Below, piece by piece: positions 9,161-20,703 of a stretch of DNA of 64,000 nt (position 1 is its first letter; every line of letters begins with the position of its first letter). A model generated the notes under the pieces. It ran no database searches. It worked only from the letters and a program-made list of their open reading frames with translations, and was not told where the DNA came from. The DNA is taken from contig JAUCMP010000028.1 in NCBI GenBank assembly GCA_030770545.1, positions 11,985,501 through 12,049,500 of the forward strand, read 5' to 3'. This DNA is from Macropodus opercularis (Eukaryota; Chordata; Actinopteri; Anabantiformes; Osphronemidae). Made by a program: the position numbers and the translations under genes.

Positions 9161-9170
9161 GAGGGGAGAG
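9161..9170 (-). pseudogene. U1: U1 3'-terminal remnant at a 676-bp deletion (unit 4)
   Basis: The last ~10 nt of U1 are joined at 9170/9171 directly to sequence ~30 bp upstream of the missing U2 start. All of U2 and nearly all of U1 are gone. The junction lies at a shared GC dinucleotide. Confidence 0.85.
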
Positions 9171-9808
9171 CCTCTTTTGGGCGCCCCTCGCTGGTCGCGG
9201 TGCAGTGTGTTGAACTGGCAGCGAGAAAGCGCCGTCTGCTTAGCACCGCCCACAGCCGTGCTCTCCTTGCACGCCCCCAGATCTTCCACATGACGATCCA
9301 CTGCAGGCCCGCTGAGCGTCAGGGCCTGTGCTGACGCGCGTACATGACGTTACACCCACACATGGCAACGCATGCGTTTCAAAGCATCGAACCACAAACA
9401 CACTCACACAGATAGGCTTGTATGCCTATCTGGCTTGTATGCCTATCTGTTTTAATATTGTTTACATGAAGTTTTACATGAAGTTACACCCACACATGGC
9501 AACGCATGCGTTTCAAAGCATCGAACCACAAACACACTCACACAGATAGGCTTGTATGCCTATCTGTTTTAATATTGTTTATTATTGGTGTTATTGTCTG
9601 TTAAGCGCCTTGGACAACTCTGTGTTGGGATGTGGCGCTCTATAAATAAAGTTTGATTGATTGATTGATTGACACTCACGCATATAAAGTGACACAGGCA
9701 GGACACTCTGCAGCTCTGCGTGCACAAAACGCGAGGCCACGAGAAAGACTTGGGAGGGGTCGTCTCTCGACGCCGGTGTATTTCTCTGTTACTTTCACAA
9801 AACTCTGG

Positions 9809-9930
9809 CGGCTCTGCCGAGGGGCAAAGCCCAGCAAAAATTGACTCAACCCGTCTGAGTTCCTCTCCACGGAAATCTTTAGTAAAAGGCGAAAGACTTG
9901 TGCGTTATGAAGAGAAACCGGAGCGAAGAT
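9809..9930 (-). ncRNA. U5: U5 snRNA gene, unit 5
   Basis: Intact, G variant; belongs to the unit whose U2 carries Keno B. Confidence 0.92.
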
Positions 9931-10102
9931 GGCCCGGGCCTCAAAGCGAAGCAGAGGCCCCTCGTCTTCCCAGCCACAGCCGTCACGGAAGGCCCAGCTA
10001 TCGCCGCTTGCTAGGCCCCTCCCCTTGCCCGGAGCCATGCGCCCGATAGGCTCTGTGCAATCAGAGTGGCTCACGACTAGGCTTTTGTCTTTGACAGCTG
10101 AC

Positions 10103-10265
10103 GAGGGGAGAGCGCGAACGCAGTCCCCCACTACCACAAATTATGCAGTCGAGATTCCCGCATTTGGAGAATTCGCAGGGGTCAGACAGCCGGTGTGCAA
10201 TGGCTGAGCCTCGCCCTGGGTGAACCACCTTCTTGATCATGGTATCTCCCCTGCCAGGTAAGTAT
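10103..10265 (-). ncRNA. U1: U1 snRNA gene, unit 5
   Basis: Full length with a canonical 5' end. One substitution in stem-loop III: TTCTCCAAATG instead of TTCCCCAAATG. Confidence 0.94.
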
Positions 10266-10568
10266 GACTTGCTCCGCTCGCACTCAGGGAGCTCTCTCCG
10301 GGACTAACCACGCTCACTGACGGTGCTGACAGTGGGAAGAAGGCAGCTTTGCGGAGCCTACCGGTCTGCACCAGTTGTACTTTTCAGTAAAGGCTGGCGA
10401 ACGTTAGTCGCTGTTCTTTCTCTGTCTTGTTGTTTTCTCCCAAAGGGGAGCAAACTTGTCCCATCATGCATTGCTGCCTTTTCCCACAGGAAATCCCATA
10501 GGCTGGACAGAAGGTGAGCCCGACAGAGCGGAGCGCAATGACAATGGCTTGGCGTTGAACACAGAGTG

Positions 10569-10721
10569 TGGGGGTGCACCGTTCCCAGAAGCGCTGCAAT
10601 ACCAGGTCGATGCGTGGAGTGGACGGAGCAAGCCCCTGTTCCACCTCCCTGCTCCAAAAAGCAATTTAATATATGGTCCCCGGGTAGGGGACGTATCAGA
10701 TATTAAACTGATAAGAACAGA
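10569..10721 (-). pseudogene. U2: U2 snRNA nt 39-191, 3' flank of Keno B (unit 5)
   Basis: U2 resumes at nt 39 (TCTGTTC) directly after the Keno B poly(A) and runs to the normal 3' end. The A at nt 38 is indistinguishable from the tail. Confidence 0.94.
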
Positions 10722-10752
<31 letters not shown>

Positions 10753-11013
10753 CTTTTATTAAATCAAACAGCTCTCACAACCCAATTCAGCAAACAAAAC
10801 CAAATTAAAACAGGAAAAACACATGCCACAAATTTCGTATGCGCTTAGAATACTATACAAAAAGACTGTGCAACCCATACCCTTTTATCCAAACCCCGTC
10901 ATAGAAACCCTAGTCTTCATCACCTATACTCCCTCCAATCTAACCCAACCCATAGTAAGTCACCCCACAAACCCAAAACCACCTCCCCTGACAACCCCTC
11001 CTCATGCTTCTCC

Positions 11014-14000
11014 TCACCCGTTCCCCCCCTCCTTTTCTTCCAACCATCCCTTCCACTTTTCTCTGGCCGCGTGAAAGCCCCACCTCTCCATGTCCCACCT
11101 CGCCCTTTCGCACACCTCCCATTCCACCTTCCTCACCACTGATTCGGGTGTGGTTCCCTTCCCTCCCCTCACCAAATCCTGTCGCGCCATCCACAAACTC
11201 TTCTTACACATGCTAATCACCAGCCACTCCTGTCCACCTACCCCTGTCCCTCTTTCCACCGTGTCCCACGACATTGCCACCCCCGACCCCCGCCGCCGCA
11301 ACAATTGCTCGACCCTTGCCCACACCACCCCTGCAAAACTACAGTCCCACATAACGTGGCGGACAGTCTCCTCCGCTGTACAGTGTACCTGCGGGCAGGC
11401 TGGTGACCTGTGCAGCCCGTGCCGATGCATTTTCTCCCTCACTGGGAGGCATTTGTGCAGACACAACCAGTTAAGATCCTTTAGACCGTTATCCAGCCCA
11501 GTCCGTTGCACCCCCCGCCACGTGCTGGCAGTGACCCCAGGCAGAGGCCGCAGACACACCTTTCCCCTGGCCACCTCGTACGCCTTCCTCTGATCTTGCC
11601 AAACCCCCTCCTGCAAAATTTCCGGGTTCTCCCGCAGCCACCGTGCTGCATGCTCAAAGTGCCATGGGAGCATCTCCGCTCTTGGCGCCAAATGAGACAA
11701 CTTAATGAGACTCCTTGCGGGGTACGAGAAATAAAACCGTAACCCGCAGCCCACCGGGTGCTTCCCCTCAGACGTCAGACCCCTCAGCAGAGACGTGACA
11801 AAAGCCACATCCAGTTTTAGGGGAAAGTCCGGGACATCCCGACCCCCCTTTTCGATCCCCGCCACCATTCGCCCACGTGCTACCCACTCATACCTCCCAC
11901 CCCACACAAAATCAAACACGCTCCCAACCAAAACTCGCCTCATGCACCTCGGCAGCGGGTACACGACCGCCAGGTGCAGCAGGGATGCCAAGACATCGGC
12001 CTTCAGCACCAACACTTTCCCCATCAGAGTCAGCTGCCGCCCCTTCCACAGCCCCATTCTCGTGCGTGCCTGTGCTAGCCGCCCCGTCCAGTTCAACGAG
12101 GCGCTATTAGACGACTCGAAGAGCACTCCCAAGATCTTTATTGGCCCATGACACAACGCCATCCCCCCTGGCGCATCAACTCGCCCCCTCCACCTCCCAA
12201 AAAACTTGACGGAGCACTTCTCCAGACTCAACCGGGCACCCGACACCTCCCCAAATGCCCGAAACACCCCTAGTGCCCGCACCAGGCTCCCATCATCTTC
12301 CAACAGCAGGGTAGTGTCATCCGCATACTGGGACAGCTTGACCCGCCTCAACCCACCCCCTGGCAGTAGTGCACCCACCACCCCCGGGGCAGCCCTGAGC
12401 GCGGCTGCAACCGGCTCCATGTAAAGAACAAACAGCAGCGGCGACAAGGGACAGCCCTGTCGCACCCCAGACCGCCCTGCAAACTCCCTGCTCATGTGCC
12501 CATTCACCATGACCACACTACTCGCCCCCACGTACAACTTTTCCAACCACCCTACAAACCTCTCACCGAAACCCATTCCCCGCAGCAAACGGAACAAAAA
12601 ACCCCAGTGCACTCGGTCGAAAGCCTTCTCCTGGTCCAATCCCACCACCACCAGCGGCAGAACCCGCTCCTCCGCCCAGGACACAACATCCCGGATGAGC
12701 TGCAGGTTCTGGTGCACCGAGCGCCCACTCACACCGCACGTCTGATCCTCATGAACCACCCGGGGAAGCACCGCCCGCAGGCGTTTGGCTATTACTCGAG
12801 CCAGAACCTTGTAGTCGACCCCTAGCATGGTCAAAGGCCTCCAGTTCCGCAAATCCGACTTCTCGCCCTTCTTATGCACCAAAATAATCACCCCCACCCT
12901 GAAGGAAACACCCCACTTGCCCCCTTGCAGACCCTCCGACAGCACCTCCAATAAGGCTGGCCCCAGCCTATCCCAAAAGGCCACAAAAAACTCCACCGGC
13001 AACCCGTCCCTTCCCGGCACCTTGCGCCGCTTCATGCCATTAAGAGCCTCCCACAGCTCACTCAGTGTGAGAGGGGCCTCCAGCCCCTTCGCCTGCTCTT
13101 CAGTCACCCTCCCCCTGACCAGATCCACGAAACCCGACGCCCCATCCTCCGTCACTTCCCGATCCCCAAAAAAAGCCTCATAATATCCCGCTGCAGCCTC
13201 CACCATCCCATTTGTGTCCACCTCTATCCGCCCCCCACCCCCCTGCACCCCGTGGAAAACCTGCCGTTCTTTTGCTGCCCGTGCTACCCCAAAAAACCGT
13301 GCGTTACACCCCTCGTTCCATTCCCGGAACTCTCCCCGCCTCGACAACAAGTAAGCTCTGGCCCGCTCCTCGTACACCGCCCTTAAACGCTTTCTCACCC
13401 ACCCCTCACCCCACTCCCCCCTGCCCCGCCCGGCATTCAGTTCTACCTGCTGCCACTCCAAAATCCTCTGCAGCCCCTCCAGCTCTGCTCTTCTCTTCCT
13501 TGCTCTTCCCCGTGCAAACCGAATACAAAAGTCCCGCAAGCGCCTCTTTGCCACCTCCCACCACTCTCCTGCTGAGCCACAAATCCCCCGAAGCCCCAAC
13601 AAACCTTCAATGAAAGCTGAGCACTGAACCTGGAACGACTCTAATTCCAGCAGCCGGCAGTTTAGCTTCCAGTAACCCGGCCCAAAAACTGGGCTCCCTA
13701 CTGATCCCTTAAACACCAAACCGCAGTGGTCGGAAAAAAACGTTGGCACCACCCTGCCATGCTCCAAGACCATCTCCCGTGAAAAAAAAATCCCGTCTAA
13801 AACACTTGCAGCCCCTCGGGAGTTGCGCCAGGTGGGCCCTCGCAACGGCGGCTGCACAACCTGACTCCCATTCACCATCCCTAAATCCTGAAAAGGCCAC
13901 CCAACAAGACCCCTCCCCACGTCCCCATTCCAATCCCCCCCCACTATCAGAGTCCTATTGGTGGCGCAGTGTGGGATCAAACCCTCCACCATTGCTCTCC

Positions 14001-14355
14001 TGTCTGCCCCTCCCTGTGGTCCATACACCCCTATGGCTCGGAAAGGGTGCCCGTCCCTCTCAAAATCCACCCCCACCACCCTGCCCTGTTCCACAACAAA
14101 AGAGCGTCCCACCCGCAGCCCCCTCCCAAACAGAATGCCCACCCCAGATGAATGTACCCCCCCCACACTCCACACTGCCCTACCGTCCCCCCACTCTTTC
14201 CCAAAATGACCAGCATCCCTTGTGTCCCTCAGATGGACCTCCTGCAACAAAATCACGTCCAGGCCCAGACCCCTTAGGAAACAAAAAACAGATGTGCGTT
14301 TCAGCGGGTCTTGCAGTCCCCTCACGTTAAAAGTGCCCACCTTCACAGACCCCAT
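11014..14355 (-). CDS. Keno B ORF2: APE endonuclease / reverse transcriptase
   Basis: 1113 residues from the ATG at 14355. It has the same domain order as copy A: an APE endonuclease with LLQEVH, GGDWNGD and SDHCG, then RT with NWRPLTML, GLDQEKAFD, SGVRQGCPLSP and YADDTTLLL, then a C-terminal Cys/His cluster. Compared with A, the glycine-rich segment after GGDWN is three residues shorter and the residue 310-320 region differs. There are no stops or frameshifts. It lies 96 bp downstream of ORF1. The intact frame and matching target duplication point to a fairly recent insertion. Confidence 0.93.
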   Translation of the reverse strand: MGSVKVGTFNVRGLQDPLKRTSVFCFLRGLGLDVILLQEVHLRDTRDAGHFGKEWGDGRAVWSVGGVHSSGVGILFGRGLRVGRSFVVEQGRVVGVDFERDGHPFRAIGVYGPQGGADRRAMVEGLIPHCATNRTLIVGGDWNGDVGRGLVGWPFQDLGMVNGSQVVQPPLRGPTWRNSRGAASVLDGIFFSREMVLEHGRVVPTFFSDHCGLVFKGSVGSPVFGPGYWKLNCRLLELESFQVQCSAFIEGLLGLRGICGSAGEWWEVAKRRLRDFCIRFARGRARKRRAELEGLQRILEWQQVELNAGRGRGEWGEGWVRKRLRAVYEERARAYLLSRRGEFREWNEGCNARFFGVARAAKERQVFHGVQGGGGRIEVDTNGMVEAAAGYYEAFFGDREVTEDGASGFVDLVRGRVTEEQAKGLEAPLTLSELWEALNGMKRRKVPGRDGLPVEFFVAFWDRLGPALLEVLSEGLQGGKWGVSFRVGVIILVHKKGEKSDLRNWRPLTMLGVDYKVLARVIAKRLRAVLPRVVHEDQTCGVSGRSVHQNLQLIRDVVSWAEERVLPLVVVGLDQEKAFDRVHWGFLFRLLRGMGFGERFVGWLEKLYVGASSVVMVNGHMSREFAGRSGVRQGCPLSPLLFVLYMEPVAAALRAAPGVVGALLPGGGLRRVKLSQYADDTTLLLEDDGSLVRALGVFRAFGEVSGARLSLEKCSVKFFGRWRGRVDAPGGMALCHGPIKILGVLFESSNSASLNWTGRLAQARTRMGLWKGRQLTLMGKVLVLKADVLASLLHLAVVYPLPRCMRRVLVGSVFDFVWGGRYEWVARGRMVAGIEKGGRDVPDFPLKLDVAFVTSLLRGLTSEGKHPVGCGLRFYFSYPARSLIKLSHLAPRAEMLPWHFEHAARWLRENPEILQEGVWQDQRKAYEVARGKVCLRPLPGVTASTWRGVQRTGLDNGLKDLNWLCLHKCLPVREKMHRHGLHRSPACPQVHCTAEETVRHVMWDCSFAGVVWARVEQLLRRRGSGVAMSWDTVERGTGVGGQEWLVISMCKKSLWMARQDLVRGGKGTTPESVVRKVEWEVCERARWDMERWGFHAAREKWKGWLEEKEGGNG

Positions 14356-14451
14356 GATTTGTGATTAACAAAACTCACCTCCCCCGCCCTCGCACTATCA
14401 CACCCTAACATACATTCACAACAATACTGTTCCCATATGTCTGCCTGCGTG

Positions 14452-15927
14452 TCAGTCCCCATAATTGTCCTCATCGACCATCTGCTCCGCCCAGGAGAAG
14501 GGCCGTGTTGTCGGCTGTTCCCCCTCTTCCTGTCGCCTACCCGATGTTCCTCGCCCCACCTCCGCCAGAGCAGGAAGCGAGAGGAGCCCTGGTGAAAGAG
14601 CAAAGTCCAGGTCAAAAGTCTCCAGGCCCGATGAGCCCAGGCCGGAAGTCGAGCACGGCCCCTCTTCCAACGGCGTGTGCAGCTCCATCTCCACCCGTTG
14701 GTCCTGCTCCCCTCCACCATGCCTCATCTTCACGTCTCCTGCCGCGCCCAGGCCGGAAGACGATCTCGACCCCTCTTCCAGTGACGACAACATCTCCACC
14801 TTTTGGCCCCTCTCCTCCTCACCACCACCGCAACTTTTCTCCTCATCAGTCGTCGTCTGCTGCACCTCTCCCTTCTTTTTTTTCTTCTTTGAGCCCCTCT
14901 CCAGCATTGGCCGCTCTGTTACGCCCGCCTCCTCCTCAGCTGGGCCTCGACTTCTCCCCCGAACCTTTCCACCGACCCCCTCCAGACTGCTGTCTGTTGC
15001 CTGATCACCAGAACTCTCTGGAGGAGCCATCAAAGAGCCCTGGGTAGCCAATTTATCGCCCCTCTCTGACAGCTGCACGGCAATCTCCTCGTTTACAGTA
15101 CTTCCCAAACCGTTTGCCGTACTCCCAAGTCCCTCTGAAGCAGGTCGTTGCCTTCCCACATTCCCGCGTTCTTCACTGGTTCCGCCGGCCACCTCGGCGA
15201 AAGTCTTCCTCCTCCCCAGACAGTCCTTGTAAAGATGTCCCACCTCACCGCACCTGTGACAGGCCTTGTTGAATGGACAGCTACCGGTGTCATGCCCCTC
15301 CCTCTCACAGAACCTGCAAGACAAAGCTCCGCAGGCAACCTCTACATGCCCATGACGCCTACACCGTCGACAAAAAAGAGGCTGCCTCGCATAAAAAAGA
15401 TAGCCCCTGTCCGCACCCAAATGAAAAAAGGCTGGGGGGTGCATCCATCCATCCTCACTGTCCTTATCTCCATGTAGCAGAACCTGGAACTGCCGACGCC
15501 CCGTCCAAAACCCCAAAGGGTCTTTAACATAGCGTGCTGAAGACACCACCTCGGCAAAACGTCCCAAAAACTCTCCCAAAGCCAAATCAGTGACAAAAGG
15601 ATTAAAAGTGTGCACCGTCACCACACGAAAGTTCGGTTTGTCCAAGCTAGCCACTGCAAACAAACTCAAAGGTGCTTCCAATCCTAGCTGATTACAGCTC
15701 ACCATCACCGCCTGGTACTTCTCCGCCGTGGCCAAGGTGACATCATAGGCTCTTGATTGCTGGTTCCATTGAAGGCAATAGACGTCGGCCACTGTTAATC
15801 CCAGCTGCTCCTTTATGACTCTCCGTCCGAAAATATCTCGAGGCATCACTTCCTTCCCCTCCTCCTTCCACTGAAACCGTATAGTATTTCTCACACCAAC
15901 ACGAGGCGCAGATCCTCCAGCTGCCAT
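14452..15927 (-). CDS. Keno B ORF1: CCHC RNA-binding protein
   Basis: About 491 residues from the ATG at 15927 (an MAAGG start, as in copy A). Three CCHC knuckles lie at about 186-236, preceded by the RRM-like segment. The acidic C-terminal part is longer than in A. It includes a duplicated segment that repeats LEEG.(C/S)S(S/T)SGLG before the conserved SWAEQM.DEDNYGD end. The start lies 48 nt from the U2 junction. Confidence 0.9.
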   Translation of the reverse strand: MAAGGSAPRVGVRNTIRFQWKEEGKEVMPRDIFGRRVIKEQLGLTVADVYCLQWNQQSRAYDVTLATAEKYQAVMVSCNQLGLEAPLSLFAVASLDKPNFRVVTVHTFNPFVTDLALGEFLGRFAEVVSSARYVKDPLGFWTGRRQFQVLLHGDKDSEDGWMHPPAFFHLGADRGYLFYARQPLFCRRCRRHGHVEVACGALSCRFCEREGHDTGSCPFNKACHRCGEVGHLYKDCLGRRKTFAEVAGGTSEERGNVGRQRPASEGLGSTANGLGSTVNEEIAVQLSERGDKLATQGSLMAPPESSGDQATDSSLEGVGGKVRGRSRGPAEEEAGVTERPMLERGSKKKKKKGEVQQTTTDEEKSCGGGEEERGQKVEMLSSLEEGSRSSSGLGAAGDVKMRHGGGEQDQRVEMELHTPLEEGPCSTSGLGSSGLETFDLDFALSPGLLSLPALAEVGRGTSGRRQEEGEQPTTRPFSWAEQMVDEDNYGD

Positions 15928-15975
15928 CTTTACGACCGCTCCACTCGCTCCCAAACGTCAAGAAAGTACTCTGTC

Positions 15976-16057
15976 CCCCGGATAGGGGACGTATCAGATA
16001 TTAAACTGATAAGAACAGATACTACACTTGATCTTAGCCAAAAGGCCGAGAAGCGAT
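15976..16057 (-). pseudogene. U2: U2 snRNA nt 1-82, 5' flank of Keno B (unit 5)
   Basis: Matches U2 nt 1-82 except C76 to T (CTATCCGGGG). It is the upstream copy of the target duplication and carries the intact U2 promoter. Confidence 0.93.
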
Positions 16058-16724
16058 GACCTGCATGCTCGTGATGCCAGAGGCCGCCTCTTTTGGGCGC
16101 CCCTCGCTGGTCGCGGTGCAGTGTGTTGAACTGGCAGCGAGAAAGCGCCGTCTGCTTAGCACCGCCCACAGCCGTGCTCTCCTTGCACGCCCCCAGATCT
16201 TCCACATGACGATCCACTGCAGGCCCGCTGAGCGTCAGGGCCTGTGCTGACGCGCGTACATGACGTTACACCCACACATGGCAACGCATGCGTTTCAAAG
16301 CATCGAACCACAAACACACTCACACAGATAGGCTTGTATGCCTATCTGGCTTGTATGCCTATCTGTTTTAATATTGTTTACATGAAGTTTTACATGAAGT
16401 TACACCCACACATGGCAACGCATGCGTTTCAAAGCATCGAACCACAAACACACTCACACAGATAGGCTTGTATGCCTATCTGTTTTAATATTGTTTATTA
16501 TTGGTGTTATTGTCTGTTAAGCGCCTTGGACAACTCTGTGTTGGGATGTGGCGCTCTATAAATAAAGTTTGATTGATTGATTGATTGACACTCACGCATA
16601 TAAAGTGACACAGGCAGGACACTCTGCAGCTCTGCGTGCACAAAACGCGAGGCCACGAGAAAGACTTGGGAGGGGTCGTCTCTCGACGCCGGTGTATTTC
16701 TCTGTTACTTTCACAAAACTCTGG

Positions 16725-16846
16725 CGGCTCTGCCGAGGGGCAAAGCCCAGCAAAAATTGACTCAACCCGTCTGAGTTCCTCTCCACGGAAATCTTTAGTA
16801 AAAGGCGAAAGACTTGTGCGTTATGAAGAGAAACCGGAGCGAAGAT
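16725..16846 (-). ncRNA. U5: U5 snRNA gene, unit 6
   Basis: Intact, G variant. Confidence 0.92.
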
Positions 16847-17018
16847 GGCCCGGGCCTCAAAGCGAAGCAGAGGCCCCTCGTCTTCCCAGCCACAGCCGTC
16901 ACGGAAGGCCCAGCTATCGCCGCTTGCTAGGCCCCTCCCCTTGCCCGGAGCCATGCGCCCGATAGGCTCTGTGCAATCAGAGTGGCTCACGACTAGGCTT
17001 TTGTCTTTGACAGCTGAC

Positions 17019-17181
17019 GAGGGGAGAGCGCGAACGCAGTCCCCCACTACCACAAATTATGCAGTCGAGATTCCCGCATTTGGGGAATTCGCAGGGGTCA
17101 GACAGCCGGTGTGCAATGGCTGAGCCTCGCCCTGGGTGAACCACCTTCTTGATCATGGTATCTCCCCTGCCAGGTAAGTAT
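17019..17181 (-). ncRNA. U1: U1 snRNA gene, unit 6
   Basis: Reference sequence, canonical 5' end. Confidence 0.96.
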
Positions 17182-17484
17182 GACTTGCTCCGCTCGCACT
17201 CAGGGAGCTCTCTCCGGGACTAACCACGCTCACTGACGGTGCTGACAGTGGGAAGAAGGCAGCTTTGCGGAGCCTACCGGTCTGCACCAGTTGTACTTTT
17301 CAGTAAAGGCTGGCGAACGTTAGTCGCTGTTCTTTCTCTGTCTTGTTGTTTTCTCCCAAAGGGGAGCAAACTTGTCCCATCATGCATTGCTGCCTTTTCC
17401 CACAGGAAATCCCATAGGCTGGACAGAAGGTGAGCCCGACAGAGCGGAGCGCAATGACAACGGCTTGGCGTTGAACACAGAGTG

Positions 17485-17675
17485 TGGGGGTGCACCGTTC
17501 CCAGAAGCGCTGCAATACCAGGTCGATGCGTGGAGTGGACGGAACAAGCCCCTGTTCCACCTCGCTGCTCCAAAAAGCAATTTAATATATGGTCCCCGGG
17601 TAGGGGACGTATCAGATATTAAACTGATAAGAACAGATACTACACTTGATCTTAGCCAAAAGGCCGAGAAGCGAT
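17485..17675 (-). ncRNA. U2: U2 snRNA gene, unit 6
   Basis: Full length with two substitutions in the 3' half: GGAGCAGCGAGG (reference GGAGCAGGGAGG) in stem-loop III, and GGCTTGTTCCG (reference GGCTTGCTCCG). The second is shared with unit 8. Confidence 0.94.
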
Positions 17676-18325
17676 GACCTGCATGCTCGTGATGCCAGAG
17701 GCCGCCTCTTTTGGGCGCCCCTCGCTGGTCGCGGTGCAGTGTGTTGAACTGGCAGCGAGAAAGCGCCGTCTGCTTAGCACCGCCCACAGCCGTGCTCTCC
17801 TTGCACGCCCCCAGATCTTCCACATGACGATCCACTGCAGACCCGCTGAGCGTCAGGGCCTGTGCTGACGCGCGTACATGACGTTACACCCACACATGGC
17901 AACGCATGCGTTTCAAAGCATCGAACCACAAACACACTCACACAGATAGGCTTGTATGCCTATCTGTTTTAATATTGTTTACATGAAGTTTTACATGAAG
18001 TTACACCCACACATGGCAACGCATGCGTTTCAAAGCATCGAACCACAAACACACTCACACAGATAGGCTTGTATGCCTATCTGTTTTAATATTGTTTATT
18101 ATTGGTGTTATTGTCTGTTAAGCGCCTTGGACAACTCTGTGTTGGGATGTGGCGCTCTATAAATAAAGTTTGATTGATTGATTGATTGACACTCACGCAT
18201 ATAAAGTGACACAGGCAGGACACTCTGCAGCTCTGCGTGCACAAAACGCGAGGCCACGAGAAAGACTTGGGAGGGGTCGTCTCTCGACGCCGGTGTATTT
18301 CTCTGTTACTTTCACAAAACTCTGG

Positions 18326-18447
18326 CGGCTCTGCCGAGGGGCAAAGCCCAGCAAAAATTGACTCAACCCGTCTGAGTTCCTCTCCACGGAAATCTTTAGT
18401 AAAAGGCGAAAGACTTGTGCGTTATGAAGAGAAACCGGAGCGAAGAT
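18326..18447 (-). ncRNA. U5: U5 snRNA gene, unit 7
   Basis: Intact, G variant. The spacer to its left is the short (1601-bp) form. Confidence 0.92.
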
Positions 18448-18619
18448 GGCCCGGGCCTCAAAGCGAAGCAGAGGCCCCTCGTCTTCCCAGCCACAGCCGT
18501 CACGGAAGGCCCAGCTATCGCCGCTTGCTAGGCCCCTCCCCTTGCCCGGAGCCATGCGCCCGATAGGCTCTGTGCAATCAGAGTGGCTCACGACTAGGCT
18601 TTTGTCTTTGACAGCTGAC

Positions 18620-18782
18620 GAGGGGAGAGCGCGAACGCAGTCCCCCACTACCACAAATTATGCAGTCGAGATTCCCGCATTTGGGGAATTCGCAGGGGTC
18701 AGACAGCCGGTGTGCAATGGCTGAGCCTCGCCCTGGGTGAACCACCTTCTTGATCATGGTATCTCCCCTGCCAGGTAAGTAT
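18620..18782 (-). ncRNA. U1: U1 snRNA gene, unit 7
   Basis: Reference sequence. Confidence 0.96.
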
Positions 18783-19085
18783 GACTTGCTCCGCTCGCAC
18801 TCAGGGAGCTCTCTCCGGGACTAACCACGCTCACTGACGGTGCTGACAGTGGGAAGAAGGCAGCTTTGCGGAGCCTACCGGTCTGCACCAGTTGTACTTT
18901 TCAGTAAAGGCTGGCGAACGTTAGTCGCTGTTCTTTCTCTGTCTTGTTGTTTTCTCCCAAAGGGGAGCAAACTTGTCCCATCATGCATTGCTGCCTTTTC
19001 CCACAGGAAATCCCATAGGCTGGACAGAAGGTGAGCCCGACAGAGCGGAGCGCAATGACAATGGCTTGGCGTTGAACACAGAGTG

Positions 19086-19276
19086 TGGGGGTGCACCGTT
19101 CCCAGAAGCGCTGCAATACCAGGTCGATGCGTGGAGTGGACGGAGCAAGCCCCTGTTCCACCTCCCTGCTCCAAAAAGCAATTTAATATATGGTCCCCGG
19201 GTAGGGGACGTATCAGATATTAAACTGATAAGAACAGATACTACACTTGATCTTAGCCAAAAGGCCGAGAAGCGAT
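19086..19276 (-). ncRNA. U2: U2 snRNA gene, unit 7
   Basis: Reference sequence, intact at the Keno target. Confidence 0.96.
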
Positions 19277-19943
19277 GACCTGCATGCTCGTGATGCCAGA
19301 GGCCGCCTCTTTTGGGCGCCCCTCGCTGGTCGCGGTGCAGTGTGTTGAACTGGCAGCGAGAAAGCGCCGTCTGCTTAGCACCGCCCACAGCCGTGCTCTC
19401 CTTGCACGCCCCCAGATCTTCCACATGACGATCCACTGCAGGCCCGCTGAGCGTCAGGGCCTGTGCTGACGCGCGTACATGACGTTACACCCACACATGG
19501 CAACGCATGCGTTTCAAAGCATCGAACCACAAACACACTCACACAGATAGGCTTGTATGCCTATCTGGCTTGTATGCCTATCTGTTTTAATATTGTTTAC
19601 ATGAAGTTTTACATGAAGTTACACCCACACATGGCAACGCATGCGTTTCAAAGCATCGAACCACAAACACACTCACACAGATAGGCTTGTATGCCTATCT
19701 GTTTTAATATTGTTTATTATTGGTGTTATTGTCTGTTAAGCGCCTTGGACAACTCTGTGTTGGGATGTGGCGCTCTATAAATAAAGTTTGATTGATTGAT
19801 TGATTGACACTCACGCATATAAAGTGACACAGGCAGGACACTCTGCAGCTCTGCGTGCACAAAACGCGAGGCCACGAGAAAGACTTGGGAGGGGTCGTCT
19901 CTCGACGCCGGTGTATTTCTCTGTTACTTTCACAAAACTCTGG

Positions 19944-20065
19944 CGGCTCTGCCGAGGGGCAAAGCCCAGCAAAAATTGACTCAACCCGTCTGAGTTCCTC
20001 TCCACGGAAATCTTTAGTAAAAGGCGAAAGACTTGTGCGTTATGAAGAGAAACCGGAGCGAAGAT
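19944..20065 (-). ncRNA. U5: U5 snRNA gene, unit 8
   Basis: Intact, G variant. Confidence 0.92.
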
Positions 20066-20237
20066 GGCCCGGGCCTCAAAGCGAAGCAGAGGCCCCTCGT
20101 CTTCCCAGCCACAGCCGTCACGGAAGGCCCAGCTATCGCCGCTTGCTAGGCCCCTCCCCTTGCCCGGAGCCATGCGCCCGATAGGCTCTGTGCAATCAGA
20201 GTGGCTCACGACTAGGCTTTTGTCTTTGACAGCTGAC

Positions 20238-20400
20238 GAGGGGAGAGCGCGAACGCAGTCCCCCACTACCACAAATTATGCAGTCGAGATTCCCGCATTT
20301 GGGGAATTCGCAGGGGTCAGACAGCCGGTGTGCAATGGCTGAGCCTCGCCCTGGGTGAACCACCTTCTTGATCATGGTATCTCCCCTGCCAGGTAAGTAT
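20238..20400 (-). ncRNA. U1: U1 snRNA gene, unit 8
   Basis: Reference sequence. Confidence 0.96.
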
Positions 20401-20703
20401 GACTTGCTCCGCTCGCACTCAGGGAGCTCTCTCCGGGACTAACCACGCTCACTGACGGTGCTGACAGTGGGAAGAAGGCAGCTTTGCGGAGCCTACCGGT
20501 CTGCACCAGTTGTACTTTTCAGTAAAGGCTGGCGAACGTTAGTCGCTGTTCTTTCTCTGTCTTGTTGTTTTCTCCCAAAGGGGAGCAAACTTGTCCCATC
20601 ATGCATTGCTGCCTTTTCCCACAGGAAATCCCATAGGCTGGACAGAAGGTGAGCCCGACAGAGCGGAGCGCAATGACAACGGCTTGGCGTTGAACACAGA
20701 GTG

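Larger units (their letters stand above)
10722..15975 (-). mobile_element. Keno-type retrotransposon copy B, inserted in U2
   Basis: Complete element with both junctions visible: a 26-nt poly(A) at 10722-10747, an AATAAA signal at 10755-10760, ORF2, ORF1 and a 48-nt 5' UTR ending at U2 nt 82. U2 nt 39-82 is present on both sides, giving a ~44-bp target site duplication. The 5' copy has one substitution (C76 to T). Both ORFs are open. Confidence 0.93.

Noticed and set aside
10722..15975. Utopia-type U2-specific element
   Set aside because: Utopia carries a restriction-like endonuclease; these elements have an N-terminal APE endonuclease.
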